Source: Flavobacteriaceae bacterium (GTDB lineage: Bacteria > Bacteroidota > Bacteroidia > Flavobacteriales > Flavobacteriaceae). Taken from it: a DNA stretch of 64,000 nt. Where the stretch lies: contig CANJWG010000002.1 of assembly GCA_947478365.1 (NCBI GenBank), forward strand, positions 1 through 64,000. The letters run 5' to 3'. The position numbers and the translations under genes are program-made. This document shows positions 1-8,096 of this stretch, piece by piece (the first letter of the stretch is position 1; every line of letters begins with the position of its first letter). The notes beneath the pieces are model-generated. The model saw only the letters and a program-made list of their open reading frames with translations, was not told the origin of the DNA and ran no database searches.

Positions 1-612
1 AAATACGGAAAAACTCCTTTAATCATTGGCGGTGGTCATAACAATGCCTATGGAAATATAAAAGGAACAGCACTTGGATTAGGAAAACCAATAAATGCCA
101 TCAATTTTGATGCGCATTCTGATTTTAGAATTCTGGAAGGAAGACATAGTGGCAACGGTTTTTCGTATGCATATGAAGAAGGTTTTCTTAAAAAATATTT
201 CATCTTTGGGTTACACGAAAATTATACTTCTAAAAACGTACTCGATAATTTAAAAAAAATTGAAGACCGTGTAACCTTTAATACTTACGATGAAATAAAA
301 GTAAGGCAACAAAAGAACTTTCAACAAGAGCTAAGCACTGCATTAGATTTTATTAAAAATGAAGCCTACGGAATTGAAATTGATTTAGATGCATTGCCAA
401 ATATTGCTAGTAGCGCTATGACAATGAGTGGTTTTTCAGTAGAAGAATTACGCCAGTTTGTTTTCTTTTTTGGCAACTATAAAAATGCAACTTATCTTCA
501 TATTTGCGAAGGTGCGCCAGAACTTGGTGAAGAAAAAAACAATCATCTTATCGGTAAATTGATTGGATATTTGGTTACCGACTTTATTAAATCGAGAAAG
601 GAATTGATTTAG
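1..612 (+). CDS. Ureohydrolase (arginase/formimidoylglutamase) family protein, C-terminal part
   Basis: The gene enters from the left edge, so only the last 203 codons are present (frame 1, stop at 610-612). Three metal-binding signatures of the ureohydrolase fold are visible: GGGHNNAYG around fragment residues 10-18, NFDAHSDFR at 35-43 and EIDLDAL at 126-132 (the paired Asp residues). The family uses two Mn ions to hydrolyse a guanidino or formimidoyl group, as in arginase, agmatinase and formimidoylglutamase. The sequence resembles Bacteroidota proteins usually labelled formimidoylglutamase, but substrate cannot be read from this part. No histidine-utilisation genes are visible because the upstream neighbour lies outside. 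The ATG near 394 is internal, not a real start. Confidence 0.85.
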   Translation, partial: KYGKTPLIIGGGHNNAYGNIKGTALGLGKPINAINFDAHSDFRILEGRHSGNGFSYAYEEGFLKKYFIFGLHENYTSKNVLDNLKKIEDRVTFNTYDEIKVRQQKNFQQELSTALDFIKNEAYGIEIDLDALPNIASSAMTMSGFSVEELRQFVFFFGNYKNATYLHICEGAPELGEEKNNHLIGKLIGYLVTDFIKSRKELI

Positions 613-619
613 TTGATGA

Positions 620-676
620 TTTCGGGTTATGGGTTTCGAGTTCAAAACATAGAAAACCCGCAACGCGCAACACCTA
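620..676. repeat. Degenerate intergenic repeat (TTTCGAG / AAACCC type)
   Basis: The gap after the ureohydrolase gene carries GGGTT, GGGTTTCGAGTT, then AAAACCC and CGCAACGCGCAACACC, a short-period degenerate repeat with a possible 6-bp stem (GGGTTT/AAACCC, about 637-659). The TTTCGAG word is the same one that is tandemly repeated inside pabB at 18381-18408. There is no T-run on the + side, so it is a poor terminator. Confidence 0.4.
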
Positions 677-689
677 ACCAATAAAACCC

Positions 690-697
690 TATCTTTG
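690..697 (+). promoter_or_regulatory. Putative -7 box for the DEAD-box helicase gene
   Basis: TATCTTTG matches the Bacteroidota -7 consensus TAnnTTTG and lies 33 bases before the ATG at 731. No convincing TTTG -33 element was found upstream, so only the -7 part is supported. Confidence 0.45.
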
Positions 698-730
698 CCT
701 CGACTTACTACTTAACAGTAAGTATATTTT

Positions 731-1981
731 ATGTTATTCGAAGAGTTATCATTGTCCAAAAGTATTCAAAGAGCCGTTTTTGAAGAAGGATACACACAGC
801 CCACACCTATTCAGGAAAAAGCTATTCCATTTATTTTAGCAGGAAAAGATTTAGTAGGTTGTGCTCAAACCGGTACTGGAAAAACAGCAGCTTTTGCTAT
901 TCCAATTATACACAACCTTCACAGGATAATAGGTTCATCCAAAAAAACAAAAGAAATTCGTTGTTTAGTAGTAACTCCAACACGAGAATTAGCTGTTCAG
1001 ATTGGCGAAAGTTTTGACACTTATGGAAAATATACCAACATTGGTCAACTAACCATTTTTGGTGGTGTTTCGCAAGTGCCGCAAGTAGATCAATTAAAGA
1101 AAGGTGTTGACATTTTGATTGCCACACCAGGAAGATTATTGGATTTACACAAACAAGGTTTTATTGATTTTGATAGTCTGCATTATTTGGTTTTAGATGA
1201 ATCAGATTTGATGCTCGATATGGGTTTCATAAACGATGTTAGAAAAATTGTAAAACTGGTTCCTAATAACAGACAAACTTTACTGTTTTCGGCGACAATG
1301 CCGATGGCAATCCGTGAATTAGCAGATACTTTTTTAAACAAACCAGAGTATGTTTCGGTAACACCAGTTTCTTCTACAGCAGAAATAATAGAGCAAAAAA
1401 TATATTTTGTTGGAAAAGAAGACAAACGTGGTTTATTGTATCATTTGATACGCAATGAAAACCTCAGCAATGTATTGGTGTTTGTAAGAACAAAACATGG
1501 TGCTGATAATGTAGTTAAAGCGTTAAAAAAACATGGGGTTAATGCCGAAGCAATTCATGGCGACAAATCACAAACGGCAAGACAACGCGTTTTAGATCAT
1601 TTTAAAAACAAAGAAATCTCTGTTTTGGTGGCAACTGATATTGCAGCTCGAGGGATTGATATTGAAAGTTTACCGTATGTAATCAATTTTGATTTGCCCA
1701 ATATTCCCGAAACCTATGTTCACCGAATAGGTCGAACTGGTCGTGCTGGAAACGGCGGAATATCGATTTCGTTTTGCAGCAAAGATGAAGAACCTTATTG
1801 GGTAACTATTCAGAAGTTGATTAAGGTTAATGTAAAAACGATAAAAGACCATCCTTTTCCATGGAAAGATGCTGAACAAAATCAAGAAGCTAAACCTGAT
1901 TTGAGAAACAAAAAGAAACCTGAAGGAAGTAATTCTAGAAAATCAGATGCTTCCAAGAAGAATAAAAAACGCTGGTACTAA
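731..1981 (+). CDS. DEAD-box RNA helicase (RhlE-like)
   Basis: A 416-residue ATP-dependent RNA helicase, probably acting in RNA remodelling, decay or ribosome assembly in the cytoplasm. The motifs appear in order: Q motif YTQPTPIQ at 21-28, Walker A AQTGTGKT at 45-52, PTREL 83-87, TPGRLLD about 132-138, SAT 187-189, ATDIAARGID 301-310 and HRIGRTGR 331-338. A lysine- and arginine-rich tail follows the core, as is common in this family. Motif II is DESD (156-159), not DEAD; the rest of the helicase core looks intact. The stop overlaps by four bases the stop of the convergent sensor-kinase gene, with no terminator between. RhlE-type is the best fit, but subfamily is not certain. Confidence 0.93.
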   Translation: MLFEELSLSKSIQRAVFEEGYTQPTPIQEKAIPFILAGKDLVGCAQTGTGKTAAFAIPIIHNLHRIIGSSKKTKEIRCLVVTPTRELAVQIGESFDTYGKYTNIGQLTIFGGVSQVPQVDQLKKGVDILIATPGRLLDLHKQGFIDFDSLHYLVLDESDLMLDMGFINDVRKIVKLVPNNRQTLLFSATMPMAIRELADTFLNKPEYVSVTPVSSTAEIIEQKIYFVGKEDKRGLLYHLIRNENLSNVLVFVRTKHGADNVVKALKKHGVNAEAIHGDKSQTARQRVLDHFKNKEISVLVATDIAARGIDIESLPYVINFDLPNIPETYVHRIGRTGRAGNGGISISFCSKDEEPYWVTIQKLIKVNVKTIKDHPFPWKDAEQNQEAKPDLRNKKKPEGSNSRKSDASKKNKKRWY

Positions 1982-4182
1982 TAAGTGGTTTCTCTTTTAT
2001 TTACTTGATTTTGAATGACCTGAAATAACATTGAAGGTTCAAAAGGCTTCATCAAAACATCATTCATCCCAGCAGAAATAGCTTGTTCCGCTACTTCTTG
2101 TTTGTCAAAAGCAGTCAGGGCAATAATGGGAATAGTAATTCCTTTTGCTCTTATTTTTCGTGATGTATCAAAACCGTTGATTAATGGCATGTTGATATCC
2201 ATTAATATTAAATCAAACGATTCGCGTTCCAAAGCAACCAAAGCAGCAAAACCATCATCAACAATGGTGCAACTCATATTACTTAGCTCAATTATTTTTT
2301 TGGTTACAACCTGATTAATTTTATTGTCTTCGACAACCAAAATGTTATATAAGTGTCTAGTCGATAAATCAACCTCTATATTATTTATAATTTCTTTTGA
2401 TTTGTCTTCATCAAATTCAAATCCGATAGTGAATGAAAAAGTAGTTCCAATATTTTCTTCACTCACTATATGAATTTCACTATTGAATAATTTTACCAAA
2501 CTTGAAACAATAGATAATCCTAGACCTGTGCCTTGATAATCTTCATCTTTTCTTTCTATCTGAACAAATTTTTCGAAGATTTTTTCTTGATCTTCTTTTG
2601 CTATCCCTATTCCTGTGTCTTTAACTTTAAATTCAATAAAATACGTTTTGTCTTCTACATTTTTCAAATCGGCATAAATAGCAACTTCACCGTTCTTAGT
2701 AAACTTCAAAGCGTTACTTACTAGGTTCATAATAATTTGAGATAACCTGAGTTTATCACCAATTAAAAATTCAGGTATTGCTGTATCAATTTCAATAGTT
2801 AATACATCATTGTTTTTATCAGCGATGTATTCGACAGAATTTTTTATCAAAGTGATTTCATCTGTCAAGTTGAAAATAAGACCTTCTAACACTATTCTTT
2901 TTTCCTCTATTTTATTGATTTGAAGAATATCATTAACCAAAGATAGCAAGTATTTAGCAGAGAACTTTAGGGATTTTAAATGTGGATTATTGAACAATTC
3001 TTTATGTTCGTCTAGGATTATATTGGTAATTCCAATAACACCATATAATGGTGTTCTCAATTCATGAGTAATAGTAGAAACAAATTGTGATTTGAGTTGA
3101 GAAGCTTCTTCTGCTTTTTCTTTGGCCTCTATTAAAGCTTCATTAGCCAATTCTAATTCATGATTAGCTTGTTCTCTAATTTTTACGTTTTTATATAAAG
3201 TCAATAACAATAATAATAAAATTATCAAGATAACAATAAATAGTATTACGATTAACTTAGAATCTTTTTTACTTTGCTTATGCTTTTCGTTTACTTGTTC
3301 AATTCGTTCCAATTGGTTTTTGTATTCGTCTAGCTCTATTTGTAAAGCTGCTTTTTGCAGTTTATCTAACTTATCTTCTGAATAAACAACTTTACTTAAA
3401 GAATCTGATTTTTCATTATACTTTTTTGCTTTTTCAGTTTCTTGATAATGTTTGTAATGGTAAACTAAGTTATCATAAATACTAATTAAATACGAGTCGT
3501 ATCGAATCTCCTTGGCTATTTCCTGGGCTTTAGCATAATATTGTTCTGCTTCAGCTTTTCTATTATGATTTGTTGCGTAAATCCCAAGTAAAGACGTCAA
3601 CATCATTTTGTTTTCCTTGTTACCATATTTCTGTATATGTTCCTTAATGCCTTTTAAATACAGATTTCCTTCATCATATTTATTAATCGCATAATAAGCA
3701 CTGACAATATTCATTTTTGTATTAATGATGTCTTTACTGTCTTTGATTTTTTCGGCATAGAATAACGCCTTTTTAAAATAATTTAATCCTTTTGGAACAT
3801 CATTTAAGTTATAATAATAAACACTTCCTAAATTTCCGTATATCCAATTTAAGAGTTTAACTTTATTGGTTTTTTTGGCATAAGAAAGTGCTTTAAAGTA
3901 AAATTCAATAGCTTTTTTGGAATCGGAGCATTTATCATAAATAACTCCTAGCGTATTGTAGGATTGTGCTATATATAAGTCGTCATTTATACCAAAAGAG
4001 ATAATCAAAGCTTGTTTTGAAGAATCTAATGCCTTGTCATATTGCGCATTATTATAATCAGAAAAAGCTTGATCAAGCAATCTTTTTATTTCAGTTTTCT
4101 CCTTATTATAATCTTGTGCAACCAAATTGGTATAAGAGAAAAGAAAAAATAAAAGTAAACTAATGTATTTGACTTTAATCAT
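1978..4182 (-). CDS. TPR-containing hybrid histidine kinase / response regulator
   Basis: A 734-residue membrane sensor kinase. Order of parts: signal peptide (1-22), periplasmic TPR-like helical repeats (about 30-265), coiled coil (275-305), one membrane segment (310-330), a second coiled coil, HisKA with phospho-acceptor His373 in ITHELRTPLYG, HATPase_c with N490, DTGIGIA at 522-528 and GTGLGLS at 551-557, and a C-terminal receiver domain with the acceptor Asp662 in LILMDINMP. The domains predict sensing through the periplasmic TPR region, autophosphorylation and intramolecular transfer to the receiver. There is no DNA-binding output domain and no adjacent regulator, so a downstream phosphotransfer partner is expected elsewhere. 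The signal is unknown. Confidence 0.92.
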   Translation of the reverse strand: MIKVKYISLLLFFLFSYTNLVAQDYNKEKTEIKRLLDQAFSDYNNAQYDKALDSSKQALIISFGINDDLYIAQSYNTLGVIYDKCSDSKKAIEFYFKALSYAKKTNKVKLLNWIYGNLGSVYYYNLNDVPKGLNYFKKALFYAEKIKDSKDIINTKMNIVSAYYAINKYDEGNLYLKGIKEHIQKYGNKENKMMLTSLLGIYATNHNRKAEAEQYYAKAQEIAKEIRYDSYLISIYDNLVYHYKHYQETEKAKKYNEKSDSLSKVVYSEDKLDKLQKAALQIELDEYKNQLERIEQVNEKHKQSKKDSKLIVILFIVILIILLLLLLTLYKNVKIREQANHELELANEALIEAKEKAEEASQLKSQFVSTITHELRTPLYGVIGITNIILDEHKELFNNPHLKSLKFSAKYLLSLVNDILQINKIEEKRIVLEGLIFNLTDEITLIKNSVEYIADKNNDVLTIEIDTAIPEFLIGDKLRLSQIIMNLVSNALKFTKNGEVAIYADLKNVEDKTYFIEFKVKDTGIGIAKEDQEKIFEKFVQIERKDEDYQGTGLGLSIVSSLVKLFNSEIHIVSEENIGTTFSFTIGFEFDEDKSKEIINNIEVDLSTRHLYNILVVEDNKINQVVTKKIIELSNMSCTIVDDGFAALVALERESFDLILMDINMPLINGFDTSRKIRAKGITIPIIALTAFDKQEVAEQAISAGMNDVLMKPFEPSMLFQVIQNQVNKRETTY

Positions 4183-4199
4183 ATGTTTGGTTCATCGCT

Positions 4200-4207
4200 C
4201 AAATATA
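4200..4207 (-). promoter_or_regulatory. Putative -7 box for the hybrid kinase gene
   Basis: On the minus strand this reads TATATTTG, matching TAnnTTTG, 18 bases upstream of the kinase start. It implies a very short leader. A -33 element at proper spacing is not evident. Confidence 0.4.
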
Positions 4208-4220
4208 AAATTTTTATTCA

Positions 4221-4248
4221 AAAAAAAATCCCGATTACTCGGGATTTT
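4221..4248 (-). terminator. Rho-independent terminator of ettA
   Basis: A perfect stem AAAATCCCGA / TCGGGATTTT with loop TTAC. It is followed on the minus strand by a run of U residues and lies just past the ettA stop codon. The same left arm recurs at 40017-40032, where the hairpin is broken. Confidence 0.85.
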
Positions 4249-4260
4249 CTTAGTAAAAGT

Positions 4261-5955
4261 CTAATTTCTAATCAATTTGCGATATTTTATTCGTTTTGGT
4301 GATACATCTGCACCCAAACGTTTCTTTTTGTTTTCTTCATACTCAGAGAATCCACCTTCAAAATAGTACACATCAGAGTTTCCTTCAAACGCTAAAATGT
4401 GCGTACAAATTCTGTCTAAGAACCATCTATCGTGACTAATTACTACTGCACAACCAGCGAAGTTTTCTAATCCTTCCTCCAAAGCACGAAGCGTATTAAT
4501 ATCCAAATCATTTGTTGGCTCATCAAGCAACAATACGTTTCCTTCTTCTTTTAAAGTCATGGCCAAATGCAAACGGTTACGTTCTCCACCTGATAGCGCT
4601 GCCACTTTTTTGTTCTGATCACTTCCGCCAAAGTTAAAACGAGACAAATAAGCTCTTGAGTTTACTTGTCTTCCACCCATCATGATTAATTCTTGTCCGT
4701 CGCAGAAATTTTCCCAAATAGTTTTATTTGGGTCTATATTGGAATGTGATTGGTCAACGTAAGCAATTTTCACTGTTTCACCAACACTAAATTGACCAGC
4801 ATCTGTTTTTTCTTCTCCCATGATCATTCGGAAAATAGTTGATTTACCAGCTCCATTTGGTCCAATAATACCAACAATTCCTGCTTGTGGTAGGGTAAAG
4901 TTTAAATTATCATATAATAATTTATCTCCAAATGCTTTGGCTACATTCTTAGCTTCAATTACATTAGTTCCTAATCGTGGTCCATTCGGAATATAGATTT
5001 CTAATTTTTCATCTAGTTCTTTTTGGTCTTCGTTTAAGAGTTTATCATAGTTTTGCAAACGTGCTTTTTGTTTTGTCTGGCGTCCTTTGGCTCCTTGTCG
5101 CACCCAATCCAACTCTCGTTCTAAAGTTTTTCTACGTTTGGAAGCCACTTTTTCTTCCAGCTCCATACGTTTTGATTTTTGGTCAAGCCAAGAAGAATAG
5201 TTTCCTTTCCACGGAATACCTTCGCCTCTATCCAATTCCAAAATCCAGCCGGCAACATTATCCAAGAAATATCTATCGTGCGTTACGGCAATTACGGTTC
5301 CTGCATATTGAGCTAAATGTTGTTCTAACCAAAGAACACTTTCCGCATCCAAGTGGTTGGTCGGCTCATCTAGTAAAAGCACATCCGGATTTTGTAACAA
5401 CAAACGGCAAAGCGCAACTCTACGTTTTTCTCCGCCTGATAAAACACTAATTGGCATATCCCCGTCAGGAGTGCGAAGAGCGTCCATGGCAACTTCTAAT
5501 TTATTATCAATTTCCCATGCGCCACTAGCGTCAATACGGTCTTGCAATTGCGCTTGACGGTCCATCAATTTATCCATCTTGTCGGCATCCTCATAAACTT
5601 CTGGCAACCCAAACATATCATTGATTTTATTGAATTCGTCCAAAAGCGCCATCGTTTCTGAAACTCCTTCTTTTACGATTTCTAAAACTGTTTTGGTTTC
5701 ATCTAGTTTTGGTTCTTGTTCTAAGTAACCAACAGTATAACCAGGTTGGAAAACCACATCGCCTTGATAATTTTTATCAACTCCGGCGATGATCTTTAAT
5801 AAAGATGATTTACCTGAACCATTTAATCCAAGGATTCCAATCTTTGCTCCATAAAAGAAACTTAAATAAATATTCTTTAAAACTTGCTTATCACTACCTT
5901 GGTAAGATTTACTTAATCGTTGCATTGAGAAAATTACTTTCTTATCGTCTGACAT
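4261..5955 (-). CDS. ettA: Energy-dependent translational throttle protein EttA (ABC-F ATPase)
   Basis: A 564-residue ABC-F protein with two ABC cassettes and no membrane segments. First Walker A is GLNGSGKSS, with signature LSGGEKRRVAL and Walker B LLLDEPTNHLD. Second Walker A is GPNGAGKST, with LSGGERNRLHL and LLLDEPTNDLD. The charged linker between cassettes (RKTLERELDWVRQGAKGRQTK region) is typical of EttA. In the family it binds the ribosomal E site and gates entry into elongation according to ATP/ADP ratio. It appears to be transcribed alone, ending at the hairpin at 4221-4248. Family assignment is firm; the EttA subtype rests on length and linker. Confidence 0.95.
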   Translation of the reverse strand: MSDDKKVIFSMQRLSKSYQGSDKQVLKNIYLSFFYGAKIGILGLNGSGKSSLLKIIAGVDKNYQGDVVFQPGYTVGYLEQEPKLDETKTVLEIVKEGVSETMALLDEFNKINDMFGLPEVYEDADKMDKLMDRQAQLQDRIDASGAWEIDNKLEVAMDALRTPDGDMPISVLSGGEKRRVALCRLLLQNPDVLLLDEPTNHLDAESVLWLEQHLAQYAGTVIAVTHDRYFLDNVAGWILELDRGEGIPWKGNYSSWLDQKSKRMELEEKVASKRRKTLERELDWVRQGAKGRQTKQKARLQNYDKLLNEDQKELDEKLEIYIPNGPRLGTNVIEAKNVAKAFGDKLLYDNLNFTLPQAGIVGIIGPNGAGKSTIFRMIMGEEKTDAGQFSVGETVKIAYVDQSHSNIDPNKTIWENFCDGQELIMMGGRQVNSRAYLSRFNFGGSDQNKKVAALSGGERNRLHLAMTLKEEGNVLLLDEPTNDLDINTLRALEEGLENFAGCAVVISHDRWFLDRICTHILAFEGNSDVYYFEGGFSEYEENKKKRLGADVSPKRIKYRKLIRN

Positions 5956-5991
5956 TTTTTTTAAATTTTAAATTTTATAAATATTCTGCTT

Positions 5992-6010
5992 ACTGCGACT
6001 GAACACTGAA
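5992..6010. repeat. 19-bp repeat, inverted partner of 7540-7558
   Basis: ACTGCGACTGAACACTGAA here is the exact reverse complement of 7540-7558. It belongs to a wider CAGT/ACTG-rich intergenic family also seen near 10084-10116 and 43174-43234. It lies between the small membrane gene and ettA. Confidence 0.6.
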
Positions 6011-6016
6011 TACTTT

Positions 6017-6199
6017 TTACAAACGCCCTTTTAGAGAACTGAAAACCCAAGCATTGGCTAAAAAACCTACGCCTACGGCACCAAACCCCCAACCTGCAAC
6101 ATCGGCATATCGATAAATCCCTAACCCTATTAGAATAAATCCCATTATAATCATTATTAAGGTTGCCCATCCTAAGACGGTATTTTTATTCATTCCCAT
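6017..6199 (-). CDS. Small membrane protein (CAL67264-like)
   Basis: A 60-residue protein, MGMNKNTVLGWATLIMI at the start, with two predicted hydrophobic helices (about 8-28 and 34-52) separated by a short YRYADVAGWG loop and ending in a basic KGRL. It resembles a very small membrane protein conserved in Flavobacteriia and known only by the family label CAL67264; this is from memory and function is unknown. The second Met (MNKNT, start at 6193) is an equally plausible start. An overlapping frame (5961-6170) is cysteine- and arginine-rich and looks like a shadow. Confidence 0.65.
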   Translation of the reverse strand: MGMNKNTVLGWATLIMIIMGFILIGLGIYRYADVAGWGFGAVGVGFLANAWVFSSLKGRL

Positions 6200-6525
6200 G
6201 TTTTTTAGTATTTAATTTTTGGAGAGCAAATTTAACTAAAATATATCAGTTTTGAAAGGGATAAGAGAAAAGCAAAAGGAATAAGAAAAAGTAGAGAAAA
6301 CTATTCTATTCAAAAGAAAATGATTCAATCGAATCACTCTCCCCTAGTTACTTTATTAACTACCCCTTCTTTTGACCAAGGATTTCACATTAAGTCTTTT
6401 CGATAATCATTAGTATCAATAAGTTTACGCATTGGATGAAAGTATCTTGAAGCGCTAGTGCAGTTAATAGAATAGTAAAGAAGAATATTTTTTTTAATAT
6501 TTATTGATTTTTATAAAGATAGGAA
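6200..6525. other. 326-bp gap with repeat and inverted-repeat segment
   Basis: No convincing gene is visible. Positions about 6252-6291 carry AAAGGGATAAGAGAAAAG and AAAAGGAATAAGAAAAAG words that match the repeats flanking the four-helix-bundle gene near 17.1-17.6 kb. The 11-bp inverted repeat ACTATTCTATT (6300-6310) / AATAGAATAGT (6466-6476) bounds a 177-bp segment, and a small palindrome TGATTC-AATC-GAATCA sits at 6320-6335. Chance is not excluded in such A+T-rich DNA. Confidence 0.35.
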
Positions 6526-7530
6526 TTAATTAAAAATACTTATCAACATTTCCTTTTGTAAATCGCCTTGGGGTAACCCATTTGCTCCAACACCTTTGCT
6601 TTTTACATCAATATCTCGGAGCTTTCCAACAATGGCACTTACTTTTTTCATTGGATAATTATGTGCTGCAGCAATATAATCGTTAACAAAATAAGGGTTT
6701 ACTTTAAGTATTTTGGCAACATTTGCAGCAGATTTATCTTTTAAGCCATGATATTGAAGTAAAGCAGAAAAGAAACTAAAAACCAATCCGTTGGTCATAA
6801 CAATTGGATTATCTTTTTGGTTTTGGGCAAAATAATTGGCTATCTGATAGGCTTTAAATTGGTTCTTTTCACCAATGGCTTTTCTAAACTCAAACACATT
6901 GAAATCCTTACTGAATCCAATATTTTCTTCAATATGATGTGGTGTAATGGTACTTCCCTTTGGCAGAATGATTTCAAGTTTGGTCAATTCGTTAGCAATT
7001 CGGCTCAAATCATTTCCAAGAAACTCGACAAGCATGGCCATTGCTTTGGGTTCAATACCATAACCTCTTCCTTGCAAAACGCGTTTAATCCACTCGCCTA
7101 CTTTATTGTCGTACATCTTTTTGCTTTCGTAAACCAAACCATTTTTTTCGAGCATTTTGGTTACTTTCTTGCGTTTGTCCAACGATTTGTATTTGTAAGC
7201 GAAAACTAAAACCGTTGTATGTTGAGGATTTTCGGCATATTTTTCTAATTGGTCAATCGTTCTGGATAATTCCTGTGCTTCTTTTACAATGACCACTTGG
7301 CGTTCTGCCATCATTGGGTAGCGTTTAGCATTTGCTACAATATCATCAATAGTAGTATCGCGACCATAAAGCACCATTTGGTTAAACCCTTTTTCATCTT
7401 CGGTCAAAAGGGTATCTTCCAAATATTCGGTGATTCTATCAATATAATAAGGCTCTTCACCCATCAAAAAATAGATAGGTTTGATTTTGCCAGCTTTGAT
7501 GTCATTAATTATTTTTACTACTTCGTCCAT
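6526..7530 (-). CDS. holA: DNA polymerase III subunit delta (HolA)
   Basis: A 334-residue clamp-loader delta subunit. The N-terminal IYFLMGEEPYYIDRITEYLED resembles the family start (FLLxGEEPYLIxE type). The middle part, with YPMMAERQVVIVKEAQELSR and the ALL-like helical C-terminal collar region, matches HolA rather than HolB. In the replisome it opens the beta clamp during loading; it has no functional Walker motif, as expected for delta. It is transcribed leftward, divergent from the HsdR-N-like gene at 7621, with a repeat (7540-7558) in the 90-bp divergent gap. Length is normal for the family. Confidence 0.9.
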   Translation of the reverse strand: MDEVVKIINDIKAGKIKPIYFLMGEEPYYIDRITEYLEDTLLTEDEKGFNQMVLYGRDTTIDDIVANAKRYPMMAERQVVIVKEAQELSRTIDQLEKYAENPQHTTVLVFAYKYKSLDKRKKVTKMLEKNGLVYESKKMYDNKVGEWIKRVLQGRGYGIEPKAMAMLVEFLGNDLSRIANELTKLEIILPKGSTITPHHIEENIGFSKDFNVFEFRKAIGEKNQFKAYQIANYFAQNQKDNPIVMTNGLVFSFFSALLQYHGLKDKSAANVAKILKVNPYFVNDYIAAAHNYPMKKVSAIVGKLRDIDVKSKGVGANGLPQGDLQKEMLISIFN

Positions 7531-7539
7531 TATTTAATG

Positions 7540-7558
7540 TTCAGTGTTCAGTCGCAGT
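7540..7558. repeat. 19-bp repeat, inverted partner of 5992-6010
   Basis: TTCAGTGTTCAGTCGCAGT, identical to the reverse complement of 5992-6010. The two copies lie in opposite orientation about 1.5 kb apart and bracket the small membrane gene plus holA. Confidence 0.6.
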
Positions 7559-7608
7559 TGGCAGTTTGTCTAATTTCTATGTTCTATATTCTTTTCTCTA
7601 AAAAAATA

Positions 7609-7616
7609 TATCTTTG
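7609..7616 (+). promoter_or_regulatory. -7 box almost touching a start codon
   Basis: TATCTTTG matches TAnnTTTG, and the ATG of the next gene is at 7621, only 4 bases after the box. A transcript starting at the usual distance would begin at or near the A of the ATG, so the mRNA may be leaderless. No good -33 box was found. Confidence 0.45.
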
Positions 7617-7620
7617 TTGA

Positions 7621-8079
7621 ATGCAAAACCTCAACTTTCCTTCCTATAACTTTCGCTTCAAAAATAGTGAAAATAAAGTGTCGATTTTTGATGACATCAG
7701 GAAAAAGTTTATCATTCTTACTTCCGAAGAATGGGTTCGTCAAAATACCATTCAATTCTTATTAAAAGAGAAGAATTATCCAAAATCATATCTCAATATA
7801 GAGAAACTGATTAAGATAAATGATATAACTAAACGCTATGACATTGTTGTTTTTCGACCTGATGGCACATTATCTTTATTGATCGAATGCAAAGCTCCCG
7901 AAGTTAAGATCACACAAGATACTTTTGACCAAATTGCACGTTATAATTTGAAATTGAAAGCTCACTACTTGATGGTAACCAACGGACTAAATCATTACTT
8001 TTGTCAAATGGACTTTGAGAATGAACGATATATATTTCTTGAAGAATTACCTAGTTTTAGACAAGAGACCAAGAGATAA
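7621..8079 (+). CDS. Solo HsdR N-terminal-like (PD-(D/E)xK) protein
   Basis: A 152-residue protein matching only the N-terminal nuclease-like domain of type I restriction R subunits. The motif spacing RYDIVVFRPDG...LLIECKAP (about residues 76-99) carries the Asp and Glu-x-Lys of a PD-(D/E)xK fold, followed by FDQIARYN. There is no helicase part, and no hsdM or hsdS nearby. Such solo proteins are common beside holA in Flavobacteriia, and their role is not known to me. Its stop (8077-8079) lies in a degenerate AGATAATAGA repeat and is 3 bases from the next start. It may share a transcript with the glycosyltransferase downstream. Confidence 0.8.
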   Translation: MQNLNFPSYNFRFKNSENKVSIFDDIRKKFIILTSEEWVRQNTIQFLLKEKNYPKSYLNIEKLIKINDITKRYDIVVFRPDGTLSLLIECKAPEVKITQDTFDQIARYNLKLKAHYLMVTNGLNHYFCQMDFENERYIFLEELPSFRQETKR

Positions 8080-8096
8080 TAGATGATAGACAAGAG
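8058..8096. repeat. Degenerate repeat forming a stop and a start codon
   Basis: The words GACAAGAGA, AAGAGATAATAGATGATAGA and CAAGAGAATA form an imperfect tandem repeat. It encodes the last residues of the HsdR-N-like protein, its TAA, and the ATG plus first codons (MIDKRI) of the next gene. A related string AGATAATAGATAAATAGATAATAGACAA is at 10013-10040. Confidence 0.45.

Noticed and set aside
4977-5450. 157-residue + frame opposite ettA
   Set aside because: Antisense to conserved ABC-F motifs; no start signal or family resemblance.
5961-6170. 69-residue Cys/Arg-rich minus-strand frame
   Set aside because: Overlaps the two-helix small membrane gene at 6017-6199 in another frame; composition looks random.
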